Source: Kappaphycus alvarezii
Lineage: Eukaryota > Rhodophyta > Florideophyceae > Gigartinales > Solieriaceae
Direction: 5' to 3'
Length of the DNA stretch: 64,000 bases
Assembly: GCA_002205965.3 (NCBI GenBank)
Contig: NADL03000571.1
Location: 310,001 to 374,000, forward strand
This document shows, one piece after another, positions 21,455 through 34,323 of the stretch. Numbering within the stretch: position 1 is the stretch's first letter; each line of letters starts with the position of its first letter. The position numbers and the translations under genes are program-made. The notes under the pieces are model-generated. The model was given only the letters and a program-made list of their open reading frames with translations. It had not been told where the DNA came from and made no database searches.

Positions 21455-24400
21455 AGCAATGCTGATATCCTAAAAAGCGATGCCAAAATAATTTAAAAAA
21501 TTACTAGAAGGTGGTTCGATAAACGGGCTTCCATTATAATATTCCAAAAAAGAGCGTTGAACTTACAATTAAAATACATGACTGTAGAGTCCAGAAGGTA
21601 GTCGCTGTACTATCCTATTGTCATAAGCCTGAATACTTTGCAGAGAAGATATCTGGGAACTACACTAAAATAGTAGACGAGGAAAGTGCAGTCGTCATGG
21701 TCATCATGAGAGCTACTTTTGGTCCAAAAATAGCAGAATGGCGATTATTTGAGAGGGTAGATGCAACTTAAGGACATAGATAAAAGGTTTTCAAGATAAT
21801 GTTAATAATAAGGTGATCATTGCGAGTAACGTATATCTTGCTAAAAAATCAGTCAGATCATTTCGATGAAAAGAGATGAAGAAGGGCTCATTCTATCAAA
21901 AGCCTAGACTATATTTTAAAATTCTTCAAAATATCCCAGATATTGTATACACCCAGATAAAAATATCTGTTACAATTGGTCTCTGAGTCAATATCACTCT
22001 AGGAAACAAAATGAAAGAAGTAAGAAATTCTGGAGCACTACAAATAGTTTATTATGGTATATGCGGAGCTAAAGGTTTACAAACTAGCTTGCATCGGCTT
22101 CTAATGTAATAATGTTAGCTATACTTTTAAAAGATAATGGAAAGATTTCGACGGAAAAATCTGAAAAATACGTGGTCTAGTCAATTAAGTTTAGTAAGGG
22201 CAAAAAATATATATATTTTATTCGGTCTTATCAGTTCTAAGACCTCCAAAAGAGTGATTGTAAAGTTCTCAAAAACGCAAATACGAGCTTCTACTGTTCC
22301 TTTAAGAGTTGAAAATCTCACTTCAGGGGTTTAGTGAAATATTTAGGTCTTCAAATGGATCCAAATGCACAAAATAGTTATTTACGATGAATGGTTGCCA
22401 ATATATATACATTATCAATGTTGAGAACTTTTCTTTGTTTTTAGGGAATTCGATAATTGCTATATACTTTCTTGTCATACTCCAGCAACTTTTACATAAA
22501 GTCACGATTTTTCGGAAAATAGCAAAGCTAGTGACATGAATCGACCTAGGTAGTAAAAGTATCCAATTTCAAACCGACGTTGAAATAGAAAACATACACT
22601 GAAATCCAGAGTAAGCAGAAATCCAGAAGATTTTTAAGATAAAAAAGTTATGATTATCAATGCTAAAAAACGTTTAACATTAATCGGTTTGCATCCAATA
22701 TTGAATGAAATTCTTTGAGATCTCATGGATGCAACAAATGCATCCCAAAGAATAATTAAAGAAACTTCTATTTAAAGTTGCATATTTTTGATGATGCGGC
22801 TTTTGGGTACTGTTAGTGAACATATGTCTGATGTTTTTGGAGTTAGTAGTATGATGCATGAGTACAGCTTGAGGATTAAATCTTTTAATTGCTTGTTTGC
22901 GAAAAAATATTTTAAGCTGATAGGTCTTAATTTCATAAGGGTCTCATACTGATAAATAAAATTTATCAATCCAACTCTGCGCCGAAGTCTGTTTCAAAGA
23001 AGGAGTTCCGCCGCTTCATCAGTCTGATCTCATTAACCAAATCTTTATCAAGCCCTGTGCATTGAAAGAAAATCCATTACATACCAGTCCTACTACGTAC
23101 GAAACGTTTATGAAAATCTACAAATTTTAAGCATAATTCAAGAAGCCCGAAAAAAAGCCATGCTATACTACAGTAAGAAATAATATGTTCAGGCTCCAAA
23201 ATGCCATTTTTATTGTTACCAGACGCTTCCAGGAGTTTGCGATGAGTAGCTTCGTCCTTAAATTACGCAAAAGGGTTACCCCTGTCCAACTTGCAGCAAC
23301 AATCTTGAGCGAAACATAATTGAGATACAAAGTTTAAGGGAATAATCGGTTTCTCTTTTTTCGGCATTGAAAGACTTCCCTGTCAAAATATTGTCGCTCC
23401 AAATATCCCTTTTATAAATGAAGATCATTGAATTCAGACATTATTTCGGTAATATTATGTTGATCATCACTTAGATACTTGTTCTATAACTGTCACAAAG
23501 TATCGTTTGAACTTTTGTATATACCTGGACGAGGTAATCAGACTAATTATTGTTTGACTTACCTGAGAGAACCATTAAAGGAAAACGAGCAATTCAACCT
23601 ATAAACTGATTACCATTTCTGAAGTTCAGTTCCCGTACGATGGAAATCATAGGATCAATTTTGACTAGATCGTGGAGTTTTGAATGGCCGTTAATAACTT
23701 GGCCTTTGTCAAATGATTAAGTACGCAGCAACCGACACAAGTAAACACTATGGGAGACTAAGCTATTTATATAAACCCTAGCTGACCAACAAATAGTACC
23801 CATAATGAAAGGACGGGTGATTTTATCAAGTATTTTAATGAAAAACTAGGGTAATAAGATCCCAAAACAATTCAGCAATCTATGGAGGTAAAACCTTTTT
23901 TTTGGTGTAAAATTCACGAGAATGAGATCAGTATTGGAAAGGATGAAAGCCTTTTCAAGAGTCCACTCTGGGACTTAAGTAAAAGATTAGTTTATGCTTC
24001 CCAAATTCATGTTTTTTCGAATTCTGCTATGTACACTTTGCTGGGTCATTCAGTGAGACATATTCCGGGAAAAGTATCTTCTCATAGGAGTTTAAACCTT
24101 TCAGACTGACTAAAAGTAGCCTTATCTTCGAATAAAATGGCTAAGAAGATCATAAAAAAAAGAAAAAAATAAAGACAATACTGTGCAGCTTAGCTACTTT
24201 TTTCTTACAAAATTCACTTCCTGGGATTCATTTCCATATCGTAATTGGAGGAAGTTTTCTACTTCTTTGACTGTTTGTGAGAGTTTTTCACCTGCAATGA
24301 TTCAGAGATATTCACCCCAGGTGGGTGTTTTGAGGACCAAAGGACCCAACAAGCTGCTATGGATAACCAACGGGAAAAAATCTCCCTTGCACCAGTAGAA

Positions 24401-24830
24401 CAGAGAAAATTCGTATACTGTCAACGAAATAACGTATATATTCCCGCTATTTATAGCTCTCCTTCATAATTACGCGTAGGTTCCAGTCGGTGGAGTAAAA
24501 AAGTATTTTCCAGCACCGCGACATCTCCGTGAAGGAAATATGCCCATTTCATTTGCTTATTAACACATGTTTATCTTTTCATATTTTTGGGCGCTCCACT
24601 AACCATACTGAAAATGTGACAATTAATCCTTGGTCGTGTCTATTTGTCCTATAGAGACTAATTTCTTCATGATTATCGGGATAATTTCGACTTTAATATG
24701 TATTATTTACCTATTGAAAAATTCGAATGTCACAAAAGAAGAGTTTATGGAGCCTCATCTTGCTCTTATCAGGCCTCTTCATGACACCATGATATGGGGG
24801 AAGCATTAATGGGTTTTATCTTTTATATGA
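21455..24830 (+). mobile_element. Ancient gypsy copy C (same family as A/B, strongly decayed)
   Basis: Scattered blocks align in order with copy B. Gag coiled segment: about 21,460-21,540. First zinc knuckle DNA TATTGTCATAAGCCTGAATA: 21,618. RT tail TACAGCTTGAGGATTAAATC: about 22,863. Connection GCTTCATCAGTCTG: near 23,010. RNase H end ATACCTGGACGAGGTAATCA: about 23,521. End of the extension GAAGAGTTTATGGAGCCTCA: about 24,737. It is AT-enriched and riddled with changes (many tens of breaks), and no LTRs could be delimited. The extension match shows that the second extension domain was already part of the family when this copy inserted. Confidence 0.7.
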
Positions 24831-26284
24831 TCAAAAACTGCTCGAGAGAGACCTTATAACAAAGAAATAATATAACTAAAGAACAAATGAGATATAAATT
24901 GAGGGTGGAAAGAGAGTTGATTCTATAATCAGGAAACAGAAAGAGTATAGGGTAAGAAAGGTGTGATAAAATTTACCCAGACCAAAGATAGAGCAAATTT
25001 AAAGCTTTTATTGTCCTATAGGATAGTCACTCGATGCCCTTTGACGGTATAAGTAGGAATTAAGAAGCGATGCATATGAATATGAGATGCTCAACTAAAA
25101 CGTATCTGAGACTAGCTAAAAGAGGTAAGCTCACATTTTCAGCACTGTGCAGTACTTTAACAAAGCAATCAGGAATAAAAAATATAAATTAGGCAAAAAT
25201 AGTCCCTTTCGCTTGCCATTTTTGCTTGAGTTCTCACAACAGTAGCACAAAGCTCTCAGCAAGGGCATAAAATGAGCAGAGAAATTATTTCGCTGATCTC
25301 CCTGATACTTCAAATTGCAAAAGAGTTATTTTTGCAGTTATTTTAAAGACAGAATATTAAATCAATACTACAATTGTCCTTAACTCAAGAAAAAGAAGTA
25401 TAATGGGGATCCAAAATGTTCTCGTAGAGCGATTAATCATGTTGTCCGAAAAAAAAGACGTGCTGAATTAGGTAAATGAGCTGATTTGCCACGTGTGCTA
25501 CGGTTAAATTCTAAAAACATGTCACTGTTTTTACTTTCAGAGAAATGCTGTAAGCCATGCTGCAGCTTTTTTGCTGTTGAATTATAATGTTGCAGTTGAC
25601 TCGAACTTAGATAAATTTGAAAAAACCAAGGAAGCTGGACGAAACCGTGATTGATGACCAAGTACTTCTACATTTTGACCATTCTAGTTTCTTCTCGACA
25701 ATTGTACTCAATTTAGTACATTTGGCATCAATTGAGTACATTTTCAAACCCCATCCATGACCTTATTGACCTTCTACAGATCAAAGTATTTCTGCCTTTT
25801 TACGCCGGCCCCTTATACGACTGATTAAAAAGTATTCATTTCTCCGGATTTCAAAGTAAAATCTATTAAAATTTATAGTTTTTCCGTTGCCAAAAAATTA
25901 ATCAATTCAGGACATTTCAAAATCGTTAAGACACAAGATGGTTCATTATTAGAAATTATGTGGGCTTTTTTTGTACATTTCGATTAATAATCCTCCAGTG
26001 CACAACAGAAAGCCATATGATTGTCTCAATATATTTCGAAATTAAAAAGCACCACCAGTCTGTCCTATTCTTCGTATTATTATTAACCTTCAATCTTTTT
26101 TACTTTCTATCCCATCATCTTATTGTGCTAGAAATAAATAGTTCGGGAGTAGTAACCTTGTAGGATTGACTTGTTTTTATCACACAGTATCCCAGGGAAT
26201 CAAAATCAACCGAAATCGCAGAGGTTTAGTAGGTTAGTAGTGGCATCTCTGGAAAAAGAACCCACCAATGACCCGAATTTAGAG
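24831..26284. other. Unassigned AT-rich region
   Basis: No homology recognised. A purine-rich stretch at about 24,895-24,960 could be remnants of the 3' end of the ancient gypsy copy. ORFs are short and look random. Confidence 0.45.
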
Positions 26285-26620
26285 CTATTGCGAGCGAATA
26301 AAGTGCTATAGAAAAATTTTAGCGGGCAATGGTGAGGAGTGGACGTCAAATATGAGTGCTTGTTCTTGTAACCAATTCTAAAACGGAAGGCTTTACCACC
26401 TCCTCAGAGTCTAGGGAAGTAATTAAAATTTTTTGTTTGAATTCAATTCCAACCCTGCCTTCCTTCTCATGGAGGAAACAGTTTATTCAACTTCTACAGA
26501 CTTTGATCAGAGCTATATTCTAGATGAAACTAATAGAGGCACCAGAATAAGTGAGAAATGACCTCAAGTTTACGCAGGGAGTATGAAAAGAGATATGTGA
26601 AAGAAGCTAGATAAATCCCC
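26285..26620 (-). repeat. Degenerate gypsy LTR (minus strand)
   Basis: It aligns with the complement of the copy B LTR: TTGCGAGCGAATAAAGTGCT (about 26,288) corresponds to GTTGCGAGCGACAAAAGTGC, and GAGGAAACAGTTTATTCAAC (about 26,473) to GGAAGCAGTTTACTCGGC. The part beyond 26,520 resembles 33,180-33,300 instead, suggesting a third LTR subtype. Confidence 0.5.
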
Positions 26621-26639
26621 TCCTCAAAATCTCAATCCT

Positions 26640-27000
26640 CTGAACCAGAGCCTTGAACTTACCTGAAGTCATCATGAGAACCAATGCAGTCCCCAAACAT
26701 ACCTGTAAATCGTCCATGATTTCCTACGCCTTTCTGCAACGTCTAGATCTCATCTGACGCTTCCCAAACCGGGTCCATAAGCGAGACCTCCTGTCCAAAC
26801 GAACATCCCTTCCCCTCCCATATGAACCGTCTCGACACCTCAACTTCATCCGCAGACTCCGAATCTTCCTCATTTGCTTCTCCAGACACGTCCTCGGCAT
26901 CCCATTTTCCTTCCTAGGACTCTTCCTCTCCCTACTATTTTTGCACCGTAGACGAGTTTCCGAGGCACTTACTCCCCAGAGGACTTCTCTGCCTTACCAC
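26640..27000 (-). pseudogene. Decayed acidic ORF end beside the degenerate LTR
   Basis: On the minus strand an acidic stretch (EANEEDSESADEVEV) is followed by SLMDPVWEASDE, then the LTR. The arrangement parallels the better preserved ends at 17 kb and 54 kb. Homology is weak and partly compositional. Confidence 0.4.
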
Positions 27001-28290
27001 ACGCATCTTTGGAGTCTCTCCTCACCGCGTGCTGTGCTTCGATCTTCACCAATTAATGGGCAACATGCTTTTCAAGAGTTTACTGGTTTGGCAACGAAGG
27101 TAGTCCTCTACATAAGTTGAACCTGAGTGAAATAAAGCTGAAAAGATGATGGGGCGAGAATGATTGGATTTGGAAATGGTGCGAGAAAGGCACAGTACGT
27201 GGATGATGGCTGGCAAGGAAGGGTGTGAATTGTCAGGGTTTTGTTATTGTAGGGTCATGGACAAATTTATAAGGCTCCCAACGAGTTTTAAGAGCTTCAC
27301 TTAGTCCAGATTTAAAGGGGTGCTGAGTCAAAAAAATAGGCCGAAATTTTTCAGGTATTGAGAACCAGTGAAACCGTCTTACAAAGTTTGACATATCGCG
27401 AAACGTTCTTGAGGAAATATCAGTTATGAGAACATTTAGAGTCTTGGAGTAGACTTTATTTCAGCTTAAGACCTCACCGCAGCCGTCATCTACGATTCTC
27501 ACTTCTAAACAAATATGCGCTGTGGGTCATCTGTAGTTAACGATTTGAATTATTACGATGAGACCAGGATGAAATTCACCCAATGTAGTCATTGTGTTGC
27601 CTCAGTGACAGGCCTTCGTACCAATCTTTTGGCTCTAACCAATCATTTCAGAAACTGCTGAGCCACACATGCCATGCCACAGTGTACGAAGAACTTTCCC
27701 TATTTGCCTGCCACACACGGACCTTACGAGCCTCAATGAATCTACCAGACGATAATTAATGGGTCTACAGACCCCTAAAAGAAGTTTAAATGACCGCCAT
27801 TAGCACCCAAAACTTCTCAATTTGGATCTAAAGCTTCTGCCAAGCCCCGCTTTTCAAAACAATACCCACATGACCAACTGCGGCGTGTCCGGGAACCAAG
27901 GATATTTGCGGGGATCAGCTCCTCCCCTGCAGATTTGGAGCTCTGGGAATTGTCCAGTACCACGAAATGGTCACTATTTCTAGTAGCGATCTCAACCTAG
28001 GCGCTAGCCATCCGGTGATTGAATTGTCGTCGCATGTGGAACTAAGGTTCATGTCAGATGTTAGAGGAACAGTCTTTGCTGCTTGCACCAATTACTTTAA
28101 TATCAATTTGTTGAACGTTTCAACTCCTTCTCATCCCAGAATAGGAACCTTAAATCTTCTTACGACCTTAAAGGCAGACTAATTAGAAAAGTTATGAAAA
28201 CACCAGAGGTTAATAGCGGGATTTTCTTGTAGAAAAAGGATCATCTCCGTTCTATTCTCCACGCTGCAAGGGTCATATCCCTATGCGTGT
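27001..28290. other. Unassigned region
   Basis: A 71-codon plus-strand frame at 27,967-28,182 has no recognisable homology. Nothing else is supported. Confidence 0.45.
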
Positions 28291-28294
28291 TTTT

Positions 28295-28513
28295 TCATAT
28301 CAAGAAGATAGCAAGATCGACGCTAAGATGCCAAATGTGCTCCGCGATCGTGTTGGAGAACAACAAGATGTCGTCTGAATCTACCCGAGTGAAGGGTATA
28401 TCTTTCAAAGTGTAATAAATCATTCGCTGGGATTTAGATGGCGCGATCATCAGTCTAAACGGCACCACTTTGAGCTCGAACGTGCCAAAGCGGTGTTGCC
28501 GATCGAACCTCAT
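28295..28513 (-). mobile_element. Gypsy-type reverse transcriptase fragment
   Basis: The minus frame reads FGTFELKVVPFRLMIAPSKS, then TRVDSDDILLFSNT and HIWHL. This is the gypsy RT stretch 'F.VMPFGL.NAP..F' to the catalytic DD box and the following His block. The sequence is clearly different from copies A and B, so this is another gypsy lineage. Fossil, with several breaks. Confidence 0.7.
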
Positions 28514-28849
28514 GGGTCAGGGCGATTTATCCGTCAATGATACGCCGTGTTTAAGATTAGCTTCAACGCTACCGACATTTTGGTTAGGCTAACCGCTACT
28601 TTTTTAGCTCGTAGATACGCGCTGTTACTTGAATTGTAGATCCTACCACAGGGTTTGTATGAAAGTTTATAGACTTACAACTTTTGCATCAACTGGCAGT
28701 AAACTAATCCTCTTATTCTACACAACCATATTAGTCTCAATCCTCCACATTCCAAAGAAAGGATCAAATTACTTACTAATTTCCAAACCCTTTGTACCCC
28801 ACCTAATGGCATGAGATATAATTCCTAGATGACAGCCCTTCAGACTGAG

Positions 28850-29240
28850 ATCTTGTGTGAAGAAAACATCCCTATAAATTTTGTAATTTTCTATTCGAGC
28901 CTCGCTCCACTTAGCCAAATGGCGTTGAGCACGGACCCGCAATATAAGCCCAAATGGCGAAATTTTTAGGCTTTTCACTATGTGGAAATACTGACGCTGT
29001 CTCAAAATATCTGAGCATATATGCACGCTATTTATTATCAAGAGGGGATGCTCTTGCAAGAACATAAGAGAATCCGTCAATAAATTGACTCCTCAATATT
29101 CCAAGCGTACTGCAGAGCCCCATCGTTGTAAAGAGGCGATAAAATGGGAAATGATGGTGTTTTATTGTGAAGGAAAGACATGTCCCGAGCTGATTAGAAA
29201 ATCTTAAATAACGACTGCCACAAAGAGAAAATATATTCAA
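28850..29240 (-). mobile_element. Gypsy-type fragment: RT connection and RNase H
   Basis: In minus orientation LRSQFIDGFSYVLARASPL (about 29,090-29,030) fits the 'R.FI..FS..A.PL' connection. QRHLAKWSEARIENYKIYRD (about 28,920-28,865) fits the RNase H 'HH.LARW......F.I.Y' block. The order is right for a minus-strand element. Strongly decayed. Confidence 0.5.
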
Positions 29241-30039
29241 TCCACCGCAGCGGCGTACCGATTTCCTACATTTTCAGCAAGATAAATCATGGATACTGAG
29301 ATTCAAGCCTGTGGCTATCCCGCGGGAACGTGGGGGTTTCATTTTCTGTAACAAATAAGCAAGCGGATACCCAAACTTGTAAGATAATGTGCATGCATAT
29401 GAAATGTTGCGGCAGGTACTCACGGAACTTCACTCTAGAGTAAAATAGGGCAGAGGTCAGCCAAATACAACCGGCATTGGAGGTTTCCGAAAATGCGGAC
29501 TGTCGCTGCAAAAGAATATCTTGCACAATTTTTAAAATTGAGCGATTATTTTAATCTCTCTTTTAGTTCCGACAGTGATACGACATTTTTTGCAACGTTT
29601 TTAATCGAGGCTCGCATCTTATGTCCGTTGTGAGTCATCGAGGAATTTTTTTGCATTGGTCTTATTCTGGTTATATTTTTATGTGGAATATTTTTAATAT
29701 CCTATAGTTGGTATTTCGTATAATAATGTAAATTATTACTTAATTTTAACTCTCAGAAAAAGTGCGATCTTGATAAACGCCACCAGGAAAAAACTATAAT
29801 AACTATTGTTAAGTCCGAAATATGTCTACCGAAATTAATGGATGCTGTAATTACCTCATTTTTGATAGCAAGTTTCCACTAATCCAGAGTATTTATAGTC
29901 CATGATGAGCAAAATATTTTACATTGTTCAGTTCATCGAAATATCTCGACGGATTATCTATTATTAAATTGGTTTCTATTTAAAGTTTTTATTTTAGCCA
30001 ATTCAAGCAAATTTATTTTATTCAAGGTGGAACCATTAA

Positions 30040-30180
30040 TTTCTGGATCAAGCTATCTGAAACTCTTAATAGACTTTAGAATCTGTTCCATTACCCGACT
30101 GGTAACAGTTCAAACAGGATTTTCACAACTTAGAACGCCGCCGGGTGCCAACCTCCGAGATATTAATATTCAACCCGAGC
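30040..30180 (-). mobile_element. Possible gypsy gag zinc-knuckle remnant
   Basis: The DNA resembles the complement of the copy B zinc-knuckle region: the plus-strand reading ICSITRLVTVQTGFSQLR mirrors the antisense reading VCKVSRLVTVRTDFCGLR of copy B. It lies upstream (in minus orientation) of the RT/RNase H fragment at 28,850-29,240, so both may be one old minus-strand copy. Confidence 0.4.
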
Positions 30181-30679
30181 CCTTAGTAGGTGCCTATCCA
30201 TATAAGCCTTGGTTGTTGACCGCAATATGCGCGAAATCTGCAGAAGATTGAGTTTGCTCCTTATCGAATAGTAATGTATAAGTTCCTTTCCGTAAACAAG
30301 GACATTTGACCACAAGCCTATTGGTGGTCAGTACTAGTGGAAATGGGGAGGGCAAATAGAATGTACACAGATAGAAGCCATAACAAATCCATCAAAAACA
30401 ACTTGAGGAGTAAGAAATCTACTAAGAAAGTATCAGGTTCCAAAGATTCAAGTGATAGATTAATGAAATTTATTGAATAATGAATTTTCTTATATAGCAC
30501 TTGAACTAATAATTAATCATTTTTATCAACATATGGTAGAAGTGAGTAACTCGACGGCCTGAGTCTGTAAAAATTATTTTATAAAATCTATAAGTACTCA
30601 TATTCTTGAAGAGATTAAATCTATTACCAAGATCCAGAAAAGCAGCATAAAATTTTTTAGACAAAACGGGAAATGATTT

Positions 30680-30765
30680 GTTCTTTAATTTTTGAAAAGT
30701 GTGGTTCGGCTATCCCCGGTGTATGCTAGACATGGTCAGGATAACGGGTAATGTTACCATGTGCC
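30680..30765. repeat. Dispersed repeat, copy 1 (partner at 57,190-57,285)
   Basis: GGTTCGGCTATCCCCGGTG, then TGTATGCTAGACATGGTCAG and GGATAACGGGTAATGT are shared with 57,190-57,285 at about 85-90% identity. The family is unknown. Confidence 0.7.
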
Positions 30766-31164
30766 TTAATGGCTGGCTCGAAGCCTGTCAGCAGGCATGA
30801 TCCATAGTACATCACCGCTGCTGCCGCAAATAAAGCCCATTACAAAGTATTTAGTAAATTTGCAGGTAGATAATCATTCTAATAGTAATTTTCTGTCAAC
30901 TGCAATCTAAAGCTTGTAGGATACAGAAGATTAAAATTCAAATGTATGACATAAAGATTGGTCAGCAGTTAACGCAGTAAAAAAGCTATAAAAATATTTT
31001 TTGATGGTTCACAATAAGTACATATTACGGCTTTCATAATTGGGAATATTTCTCCACAATTCACCCTAACTAAATTTATTGCCTCACCTCTGCTTAATGG
31101 TAGATTGAAGCGCTATCAAATCCTCCAGCAACACTTTATGTATTGCAAGCCACCATAAAAGTTG
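30766..31164. other. Unassigned region
   Basis: No gene or repeat that I can support. Confidence 0.4.
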
Positions 31165-31220
31165 AATGGGTCCATCCAGCTTATTTCTTACAGTAAATGA
31201 GCACCCTGTGTTTTTCAGTA
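31165..31220 (+). repeat. Old LINE-B-type 3' tail
   Basis: CCAGCTTATTTCTTACAGTA then AATGAGCACCCTGTG matches the tail at 37,738-37,790 (CAGCATATCTATTACAGTAA then AGAACATCCTGTATTT). It is probably the end of a truncated insertion whose body is not recognisable. Confidence 0.5.
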
Positions 31221-33009
31221 GAAAACTAAACCAGAGATTAAAATCTTAGCACTTTTTTTCACATACACGGCGTGAAAATCAGGCCCTTTCGTTTTTAACT
31301 AAGAGCCCTACATTAGAATGAGACAGCGAAAAATTGCACCGTCGACGTCCACTCTTTATGATAACCACGCAACCTTGCTTTGCGTCACTGACTGAATAGA
31401 AAAGATCTCCAAGCGCGAAATTATTAGGTCGTTAACCTTGCTACTGGGACCAGAAGTGGTTGTAATGTAGAGCTCGATATTGATGAGAGCGCGGCAGCGA
31501 AAGCGTAGCTGTCGCTGCATACAGACATGGAGGGGAGAAAGATGAGTAGTATGTAAGTGATGGTCACACTAGAAGAGATGTCGCACTAATTATACGCCGA
31601 CAGAGTCTAAACCTGGGTTTTTTTCAGTAGTAGGTCTAAAATTGGTGTTCAGTGAATGGTCAGGTTTCTTAATTGCGAACGGAACAAAGGTTAATCTAAG
31701 AACACAGAAACAATGGTCATTTTATCGCAACGAATCACCACTCAGAAGGGTACAAGAGACTCACAGGTATTGAGTTGCTCTTTCTAGGAGCTCAGAGATT
31801 TACATGTGTAACTTTAAGGCTTGTTTGGTCGAAGACGCATTCGAAAATAGGAATATTGGCGTTGATTTCTGCAAGCGGCGCAAAAAGTTGGGTTTGGTAC
31901 GAATTTCTTTCAAAACATGTTGCACATTCAGGAGAACAATTAGCTGAGTACCTCAGCTGATTTTATTAAAGTATTCAATGGAAAAGCCAAATACCAAGTT
32001 AGGTTGACGGATCCTTAATGTAGCAACTTAAAGAATAGTGGAGGTCTTGAAATTTTCAGAACATTCCAAATATTCGAAATCAATATCACAGGAGAACATG
32101 TTTTGAGTAATTAGTCACCATTTACCCTTCATATCTCAATCACACCCTGCCACTTTATTTTATATCGCCTCATAGTAATCGGTTCCTGTTTGTTCCAAGT
32201 TATTCTCCAGAGACTGTGATCTGGAATAATTTTCCATTTTTGCAGACCTGTTAAATGCTGTTTTGAATAGAGAAATGTACCATTTCTTTAGGGGGAGATC
32301 AATTCTGTAACAACGGCATGCTGCGTCAGAGATTCCTTCTAACACGGCCTATCTATTATCTGGTCTCTTTACATTTTATAAGGAATGGAGATGCCGCCAT
32401 CCCCTTTTTTTTATTTCAGGTTTTATCAACCTTAATTTTTAATTAAATCCAAACCTAACAAAATAGCGCGCAAAAGGAATTTTTATGACTGCTTCTATCT
32501 ATTAATACCAAAAGAAAGTAACAAGAGGTGCATTTTTGGTCATATTGTGGAGACGTAAAACCACTGTTAAATCTTTTAAGAGTTAAGTGTCACGCATAGA
32601 TAATTCGTATTCCTCTTTTTGTTGTTTATAATTTGAAATATAAGTTCATGCAGAGTAAACACAGAGTGGTACGCCTAGCAATTAAAATGCCTCTGAAAGT
32701 TTTTAACTAGACACTTTTGTCATTGTAACTACCATTCAGGCCTACTTTTACCGTTGTAGAAGCAAAAAAAAGTGAAAAGAAAGTCTTCACCAGAGACAGT
32801 TTTATTACACAATATGTACAGATACTATGTTCTTTCCATATAGCACATCATTTCAGAGCGAGCTTAAGGTGAAGGTTTTAACAGTTCTATTTTTGGAGAA
32901 AATTGACTGGATAAAAATGTCTTCAACGGGAAAGGGAACTAGCAACAAAAAGTTGGAGGCGACTAAAGTGATGCAATTGAAGTTAAAGTAAAAGAGAGAA
33001 GAATTATAC
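31221..33009. other. Unassigned AT-rich region
   Basis: Short ORFs only (up to 61 codons). No homology recognised. Confidence 0.45.
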
Positions 33010-33310
33010 TGAGAAAGTATTTATTGCTAAAGTAACCAATTCTAAAGAGGAAGTATCTTCTAACTCGCTTTAAGGCTATTGATCTGACAGACTATTTTTG
33101 GTTCGAGGTTGACTCCCAACTTGACTTCCTTTTCCTGAAAGAAGCAATTAATTCAACTTGTATAGGGTTTCTTCCAATCTAATTTCTCGATAAGAATACT
33201 AAAGGCGCCAAAAATCGCAAGAAAAGATATCATTACGACGCGTCTGATTTAACATATACTATTTGACAGAAAAGGAACAATTTTTTTTCTTAAAATCTCC
33301 ATCTTCTGAG
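33010..33310 (-). repeat. Degenerate gypsy LTR (minus strand)
   Basis: GAGGTTGACTCCCAACTTGA (about 33,117) matches the complement of the LTR hairpin 2 region. AAGCAATTAATTCAACTTGT (about 33,143) matches the AGCAGTTTACTCGGCTTA block next to the TATA box. It shares additional sequence with the LTR at 26.3 kb. Confidence 0.5.
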
Positions 33311-33399
33311 TAAAAACCTACAATTTCCCTCAAGCCACCAGAACAACTCTTGCAGCCCTTACACATACCCGTGAGTGGCTCACGATTGATTACCATTTA

Positions 33400-33650
33400 C
33401 TACAGCGAATGAAGATAACTAAATTTCATCTAACTTGGTCTAGTTCCCATCAATTTCGTTCTCACCCCCCCATAGGAACAGTTTGGACATCATCCTCTTC
33501 ATCTGTGCACTCCTCAAAATACTCTTCTTCATCCTCGTCTTCCTCCGCTCACCTTTTCTTCTATCCTGTATACTTATTCTGGGCCAACCCACCTCAAAGC
33601 ACTCCTCGGCCTTACCGTCTTCCTCGTCCTAATCGCCCTCGGTGAGTTCT
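33400..33650 (-). pseudogene. Decayed acidic ORF end beside the degenerate LTR
   Basis: On the minus strand an acidic EEDEDEEEYFEECTDEEDD run is followed by QTVPM and ELDQV before the LTR. It resembles the acidic tail followed by MDQVVP at 54.9-55.4 kb. Partly compositional, so tentative. Confidence 0.4.
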
Positions 33651-34189
33651 TTGCTTCTATTTTCACCAGATGACGAGCAACAAGCTCCCTCAGGCGCTTT
33701 GCTTACAGGCGATGGAAGTAATTCTCTATGTGGAATGGACTATAGGGCATAAGAGGGCAGAAAATGAGAGCGTATTGATGATGGGAATTGAAAGCACTGG
33801 GTAAGATTGTGAGAATACGTACATATTGACTGCCAAAAGGGTGAAATTGTCGAATTGTTGTTTTTAAGAGGTCCGTAGACTTACTTTAGCCGCACCCTGT
33901 GGTATTAACTATCGCAAACAGGCTCAGACCTGCAGGCATAGTGTACTGAAAATAGACGAAATAAGTCTTGAAGAGGGAATTTGTATAGTGTTTTCTGGGG
34001 CAATTTATAGAGAATTACCTGTGGAAACCTTGATTATGGAAAAAATGTTTCTAGGATCGAAGAAATCAAAAATCCGAAAAGGAAAAGAATCACTGTCAAT
34101 GAGGGGATTGATGTACAGAAAAAAATGTAAAGTAAGAAAGGAAAGGGAACACAGAAACATAAATTTCGTCACGTAAGAAAAAAAAGGAA
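33651..34189. other. Unassigned region
   Basis: A lysine-rich plus-strand frame at 33,988-34,176 shows no homology. Nothing else is supported. Confidence 0.4.
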
Positions 34190-34323
34190 GAGTAAGGAGC
34201 GAGCTCCTACTGCCCTCGCCCCGTGGATTGCTGGAGCCCCACTCACACTACTTGCGAAGAAAGACATGACTCCGCGCCCCATTGCAGTGGGAGAGACTTT
34301 GCGACGGTTAGTTAGTAGCTGCC

